Positions 6,784 through 9,964 of a stretch of DNA of 9,964 nucleotides are shown here, piece by piece (positions within the stretch are counted from its first letter, which is position 1; every line of letters starts with the position of its first letter). A program made the position numbers and the translations under genes. The notes beneath the pieces are model-generated. The model did not search any database and was not told the origin of the DNA. It saw nothing but the letters and a program-made list of their open reading frames with translations. Source of the DNA: Candidatus Zixiibacteriota bacterium (GTDB lineage: Bacteria > Zixibacteria > MSB-5A5 > JAUVRN01); the NCBI GenBank assembly GCA_030597645.1, contig JAUVRN010000038.1, forward strand, positions 1-9,964, given 5' to 3'.

Positions 6784-6811
6784 TTGACTCCCGAGAGTGG
6801 GGTTCTTAATT
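6784..6811 (+). promoter_or_regulatory. Sigma70-type promoter for the initiator tRNA
   Basis: A -35 box TTGACT (6784-6789) is followed after 16 bases by a -10-like TTAATT (6806-6811), about 20 bases before the mature tRNA 5' end. The bases just after the -10 are GCGCGTC, a GC-rich discriminator typical of stable-RNA promoters under stringent control. The -10 match is only partial; CTTAAT at 6805-6810 is an alternative reading. Confidence 0.6.
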
Positions 6812-6831
6812 AGCGCGTCTGCGATATTCGG

Positions 6832-6908
<77 letters not shown>

Positions 6909-6913
6909 TCTCG

Positions 6914-6954
6914 GCCCCCTGAGGTCCAAGGACCTCAGGGGGCTTCTTCGTTTT
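6914..6954 (+). terminator. Strong intrinsic terminator after tRNA-fMet
   Basis: GCCCCCTGAGGTCC (6914-6927) and GGACCTCAGGGGGC (6930-6943) form a perfect 14-bp palindrome with a minimal AA loop, followed by TTCTTCGTTTT. It starts 5 bases after the tRNA CCA end and should end tRNA transcription. A decayed relative of this hairpin recurs at 8170-8204. Confidence 0.92.
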
Positions 6955-7046
6955 GACCGGGCCCCTCCTGCAGCCGATCTTCTGATGGATTTCTCACATG
7001 AGGCTGCGGATGGTAACAGGAAAAGCGATCGGCAAGATATCTGGTC

Positions 7047-7054
7047 AAAAGGAG
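7047..7054 (+). promoter_or_regulatory. Ribosome binding site that sets the start of the GuaA-like gene
   Basis: AAAAGGAG at 7047-7054 is a near-ideal Shine-Dalgarno sequence 8 bases before the ATG at 7063. It decides against the upstream in-frame ATG at 6985, whose 26 extra residues show no family similarity. Confidence 0.85.
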
Positions 7055-7062
7055 ACTGCAAT

Positions 7063-8025
7063 ATGATTACGGAAATCACTGCCCAAGAGCTCAGCACCGA
7101 GCGCTTCATCGCTGACAAGATCAGCGAGATACAGGACGCCGTTGGGGATGGAACGGCCATTAATGCGCTGTCGGGTGGAGTCGATTCGTCTACGGTGACG
7201 ATGCTCGGGCACAGGGCCCTGGGGAAACACCTCAAGACCGTCTTCATCGAAAACGGTCTCATGCGCGAGGGAGAACCTGAGCAAGTTGCAGATCTGTTTG
7301 AACAACTCGGTGTCACGGTCGATATCATCGATGCTCGCGAGGAGTTCCTCGCGGCGCTCGAGGGAATCGTGGACCCGGAAGAGAAACGCGAGGCCATTAC
7401 CCAGACTTTCTACCGCCAGGTGTTCGGCCGCATTGTCAGAGAGAGCGGAGCAAGTTGTCTTCTCCAGGGTACGATCCTGACCGATATCGACGAAACCATC
7501 GCAGGAATCAAGCGGCAGCACAACGTATTCGAACAACTCGGGATCGATCCGCAGGAAGCGTTTGGCTACCGCATCGTCGAGCCGCTCATCGAACTTCGCA
7601 AGGACGGCGTAAGAAAGCTCGGTGAGGCACTGGGACTACCAGCCGAGCAATTCGAGCGCATGCCCTTCCCCGGGCCCGCACTAGCGGCACGCGTGATCGG
7701 TGCCATAACGCTTGAGGGCATTGAAACGGTTCGCAAGGCAACCACCGTGGTCGCACGTATGCTTGCGGATACGGGCGCATTTCAGTACATGGCCATACTT
7801 CACGAAGACCGAGTGACCGGCATGCGCGACGGCGAGCGCGATTTCGGCCAGCAAATCGAGGTGCGCTGCTGGGATAGCGTCGATGCGAGGGTCGCGACAC
7901 CGACACGGCTTCCGCCCGAACAACTGGACGATCTTGCGCGCGAGATCATTCGTGAGGTACCCGGCATCGTCAGCGTTACATACAACATCGCGACGAAGCC
8001 TCCCTCAACCATGGAAGCGATTTGA
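7063..8025 (+). CDS. GMP-synthase-like PP-loop ATPase without amidotransferase domain
   Basis: The 320-residue protein corresponds to the ATP-pyrophosphatase and dimerisation part of GMP synthase. That enzyme adenylates XMP and aminates it to GMP in the cytosol. Visible motifs are the PP-loop SGGVDSS (37-43), FIENGLMR (61-68), DPEEKR (104-109), LQGT (134-137), QHNV (152-155), EPLIELRKDGVRKLG (173-187), PFPGPALAAR (201-210) and the tail TKPPSTMEAI (311-320). Usual bacterial GuaA has about 520 residues with an N-terminal class I glutaminase, which is absent here. The length instead fits the separate synthase subunit of archaea or GuaA-like paralogues. Differences from true GMP synthases are TDIDET where PDxIES is expected, PGPAL for PGPGL, and AI for the terminal WE. 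It could be a split GMP synthase subunit using ammonia or a partner glutaminase, or an enzyme adenylating another substrate. No glutaminase gene is visible nearby. The gene sits between an intact tRNA and a decayed copy of the tRNA 3' end. Confidence 0.85.
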   Translation: MITEITAQELSTERFIADKISEIQDAVGDGTAINALSGGVDSSTVTMLGHRALGKHLKTVFIENGLMREGEPEQVADLFEQLGVTVDIIDAREEFLAALEGIVDPEEKREAITQTFYRQVFGRIVRESGASCLLQGTILTDIDETIAGIKRQHNVFEQLGIDPQEAFGYRIVEPLIELRKDGVRKLGEALGLPAEQFERMPFPGPALAARVIGAITLEGIETVRKATTVVARMLADTGAFQYMAILHEDRVTGMRDGERDFGQQIEVRCWDSVDARVATPTRLPPEQLDDLAREIIREVPGIVSVTYNIATKPPSTMEAI

Positions 8026-8133
8026 CGAGCATTTTGAGTTGCTAAGAACGGAGGGGAAGCACTGTCGACGGCATCGCTCAAGGGGTTCGGTTGTGTCGTG
8101 TGCTTGGGGCCAGATTAGGCAAATCACAAGGGA

Positions 8134-8163
8134 GTCGCAGGTTCGAATCCTGGCCCGCTACCA
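8134..8163 (+). pseudogene. tRNA 3'-end remnant, second copy of the tRNA-fMet end
   Basis: GTCGCAGGTTCGAATCCTG (8134-8152) is identical to 6878-6896 inside tRNA-fMet and continues to CCCGCTACCA with one substitution and one lost base relative to the intact copy. The T loop is intact, but the T stem now has a G-G mismatch at its base and the acceptor strand is one base short. The upstream sequence does not fold into acceptor, D or anticodon arms, so this is not a functional tRNA. It may be the distal boundary (att-like) of a tRNA-targeted insertion, or the relic of a second tRNA. Confidence 0.8.
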
Positions 8164-8169
8164 TTCCAC

Positions 8170-8204
8170 CTCTCTGAAGTCCAGCGACTTCGGGGGGCTT
8201 TCTT
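8170..8204 (+). terminator. Decayed copy of the tRNA terminator
   Basis: GAAGTC (8176-8181) and GACTTC (8186-8191) pair around a CAGC loop and extend outward through six more pairs, three of them G-T, ending at 8170/8197; TTTCTT follows. The sequence lines up with the hairpin at 6914-6954, including shared GTCCA and GGGGGCTT segments, so homology with the first tRNA continues past the tRNA end. It could still terminate the GuaA-like transcript. Confidence 0.65.
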
Positions 8205-8325
8205 CCGGATTGCCGCATCCTAACTTCCAGGTGGCTCAAAATGTCGCGGAAGTTTCGATTCTCGCCATAATCCACGGAGCCCGGAGGCTGCGGAGATAGG
8301 AGCTGGGCGGCGCATGTGATCCCCC

Positions 8326-9964
8326 TCATCCTGCATGGTCCGTACGTGCCGGAGCCGCAGCGAACCAGCGGTAGATGGCCGGGATCACGAGCAGAGTGAG
8401 AACCGTCGACGTCACCAGTCCGCCGACCACCACGATGGCCAGCGGTCGCTGAACCTCGCTGCCGACGCCCTGCGAGAATATCAACGGCGTCAATCCAAGC
8501 CCGGTCGTCATGGCGGTCATCAGGACTGCGCGGAGACGCAGGCTGGCGCCTTCCACCGATGCTTCATCCAAGGAACGTCCATCTCGAACGAGCTGGTTTA
8601 GATACGTCACCAGCACCATGCCGTTCTCCAGCGCAATGCCGAACAGCGCAATAAACCCGACGGAGGCGGGCACCGAAAGGTTCTCTCCAGAGAGCCAGAG
8701 TCCAACTACGCCACCCACCAGCGCCAGGGGGATGTTCAACAGAATCAAAAGCGAGTTCTTCATAGAGTTGAAGCTCATGTAGAGCATCAGGAACACCAGC
8801 AACAGCGTCGCGGGGATGACGATGGCGAATCGCTTGTTCGCCTCCTGCTGCAGCCGGAACTGCCCACCCCACGTGACGAGATACCCCGGCGGCAGGGCGA
8901 CCTGCTCGTCGATCGCGGCCTGGGCCTCGGCGACGAATGAACCGATGTCACGGTCCACCACGTTGCACTGAATCGTGATGAATCGCTGGTTGTCCTCACG
9001 CGTAATCTGGCGTGGACCGACGATCTCGCGCATCGACACCAACTGCCGCAACGGCACCCAGGCCTCAGAAGGTGTTTTGACCAGGATATCGCCAATCTGC
9101 CCAGGCGTACTGCGGTGTTCCTCGTGATATCGAACCAGGATGTCGTATCGGCGGATACCTTCGAAGAGCTGTCCGGCCGTCGCACCTCCGACGGCTGCCT
9201 GAATCGTCTTTTGTACATCCTCGACGTTGATGCCGTAGCGGGCGATCGCGTGGCGGTCCACGGAGATCAACAGTTGCGGCGTACCCGACATCTGATCGAC
9301 CTGAACATCCGCCGCACCGGACACTCCGCCCACGACCTGTGCGATCTTGTCGGCCTCCTGCGTCAGGACACCGATGTCGTCGCCAAAGAGCTTGATGGCC
9401 AGTTCCGCACGGATACCCTCGAGAAGCTCATCCACGGCCATCTCAATAGGCTGCGTGAAGTTCGTAGCGACCCCGGGAATCTCACCCACCTGATCGCGGA
9501 TGTAGTCCTGAAGTTCGTCCTGATTGCTGCCGTGGGTCCACTGATCCGGATCCAGGAGCAGGATGAACATCTCGGCGCTGTTGACGGGGTCCGTATGTGC
9601 GCCTACCTCGCCGCGGCCGATACGAGTCACGACACCGGTCACCTCATCGATCTTCATCAGTCGTCGTTCGACAATCTGGGTAATCCGCGTCGATTCCGTG
9701 AGCGCAATGGACGGTGCCATGGTCAGCCGCAATACGATGGTGCCTTCCTGCAGCGAAGGCGTGAACTCCGAGCCGAGAAGAGGAAACAGGGCAACACCGA
9801 TGGCCAGCAGCACCACCGCGATGCCTACCGCAAACCACCGATGCCTAACAAAGAGCCGGATGGCCGGTCGATACAAGATCAGCAGCCACCGGGTCACGCC
9901 GCGACCGCGAGTCTGCTCGCCGTCCGGCCTCGACGGCTTCCGCTGCATCATCAGTGATGAAAGA
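8326..9964 (-). CDS. Heavy-metal efflux type RND transporter permease (CzcA/CusA family), C-terminal half
   Basis: HME-RND permeases are trimeric inner-membrane proton antiporters. With a periplasmic adaptor and an outer-membrane channel they export metal ions such as Zn, Co, Cd, Cu or Ag. The frame is open to the window edge (codons before MMQRKP read LSSL), so the N-terminal half lies beyond 9964. About 545 of an expected 1040 or so residues are visible. Counting from the first Met of MMQRKP, these are a transmembrane segment (about 39-58), a large periplasmic loop starting GSEFTPSLQEGTI, and five more transmembrane segments (about 375-392, 399-419, 428-451, 473-493, 503-526). Family motifs include VDELLEGIRAELAIKLFGDD, GQLFEGIRRYDI, GFIALFGIALENGMVLV, RAVLMTA and GSEVQRPLAIVVVGG. 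The EVQRPLA and R-x-VLMT patterns are CzcA-like. Glu442 in ALENG sits where CusA has its relay Glu, while the CusA relay Lys position is Val. The metal cannot be assigned. Confidence 0.95.
   Translation of the reverse strand, partial: LSSLMMQRKPSRPDGEQTRGRGVTRWLLILYRPAIRLFVRHRWFAVGIAVVLLAIGVALFPLLGSEFTPSLQEGTIVLRLTMAPSIALTESTRITQIVERRLMKIDEVTGVVTRIGRGEVGAHTDPVNSAEMFILLLDPDQWTHGSNQDELQDYIRDQVGEIPGVATNFTQPIEMAVDELLEGIRAELAIKLFGDDIGVLTQEADKIAQVVGGVSGAADVQVDQMSGTPQLLISVDRHAIARYGINVEDVQKTIQAAVGGATAGQLFEGIRRYDILVRYHEEHRSTPGQIGDILVKTPSEAWVPLRQLVSMREIVGPRQITREDNQRFITIQCNVVDRDIGSFVAEAQAAIDEQVALPPGYLVTWGGQFRLQQEANKRFAIVIPATLLLVFLMLYMSFNSMKNSLLILLNIPLALVGGVVGLWLSGENLSVPASVGFIALFGIALENGMVLVTYLNQLVRDGRSLDEASVEGASLRLRAVLMTAMTTGLGLTPLIFSQGVGSEVQRPLAIVVVGGLVTSTVLTLLVIPAIYRWFAAAPARTDHAG

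Larger units (their letters stand above)
6471..6831. other. Intergenic region between the exported-protein gene and the initiator tRNA
   Basis: No protein-coding gene is convincing in this 361-bp gap. From left to right it holds the ribosome binding site of the minus-strand gene (6479-6482), a GGCCCC/GGGGCC inverted repeat around an AT-rich core (6498-6536), about 190 bp with no recognised feature, a + strand terminator-like hairpin (6724-6752), and the tRNA promoter (6784-6811). The feature-free part could hide a small RNA ended by the 6724 hairpin, but I see no family signature. Confidence 0.6.
8026..8325. other. Gap with tRNA-end remnant between the GuaA-like gene and the RND pump gene
   Basis: No coding sequence is supported in these 300 bases. 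Bases 8026-8133 show nothing I can name; in particular there is no 5' half of a tRNA. Then come the tRNA 3'-end copy (8134-8163) and the decayed terminator (8170-8204). Bases 8205-8325, downstream of the minus-strand pump gene, hold only a weak AGCC/GGCT hairpin near 8279-8290 and no clear terminator. Confidence 0.6.

Noticed and set aside
6985..7062. Upstream ATG for the GuaA-like gene
   Set aside because: AAAAGGAG lies inside this extension, 8 bases before the ATG at 7063, and the extra residues lack similarity to PP-loop ATPases.
8078..8329. Minus-strand open frame containing GQDSNLRLP
   Set aside because: It runs antisense across the tRNA 3'-end remnant and terminator. Peptides of this kind are well-known false translations of tRNA sequence.
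9115..9957. 280-residue open frame on the + strand
   Set aside because: It is antisense to the well-supported RND permease and has no domain-like features.

Overview
The window comes from a GC-rich bacterium, probably an uncultured lineage. Bacterial genes with Shine-Dalgarno sites, an initiator tRNA with an encoded CCA end, a Lon/Hsp20 pair and a heavy-metal RND pump all fit this, but I cannot place the phylum from the sequence. Most of the window is ordinary chromosome. One short segment around a tRNA looks accessory.

Left part, + strand (1-4860): the 3' portion of a comB-like gene (2-phosphosulfolactate phosphatase) is interrupted by an in-frame TAA. Two bases later comes a divergent YchF/OLA1-type P-loop NTPase with a C-terminal TGS domain. 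After a gap of about 120 bp follow a small heat-shock protein (Hsp20) and an ATP-dependent Lon protease. These two reading frames overlap by 8 bp, so holding and degradation of unfolded proteins appear to be expressed together. lon carries an unusual 3 x 21-bp in-frame tandem repeat in its N-terminal domain and two unexpected arginines in the AAA+ core. A hairpin with an A-tract on its left side lies between lon and the convergent next gene.

Middle (4884-6831): a minus-strand gene encodes a 528-residue exported protein. It has a small duplicated-motif domain, a Gly/Tyr/Trp-rich block, degenerate repeats and a very basic Ser/Gly/Arg tail. It is probably an envelope or surface structural protein of unknown function. 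The 361-bp gap beyond it holds an inverted repeat, an orphan terminator-like hairpin and a stringent-type promoter for the next gene.

Right part (6832-9964): an initiator tRNA(fMet) gene is followed by a perfect 14-bp terminator palindrome. Next is a GMP-synthase-like PP-loop ATPase that lacks the glutamine amidotransferase domain. Beyond that gene, the 3' end of the tRNA and its terminator recur in decayed form. The arrangement is that of a short segment bounded by tRNA 3'-end repeats, either a tRNA-targeted insertion or the remains of a tandem tRNA duplication. The window ends inside a minus-strand heavy-metal-type RND efflux permease whose C-terminal half is visible.

The strongest candidates for something new are the tRNA-flanked GuaA-like gene and the aromatic/basic exported protein. 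I see no CRISPR array, transposase, integrase or recognised defence system.
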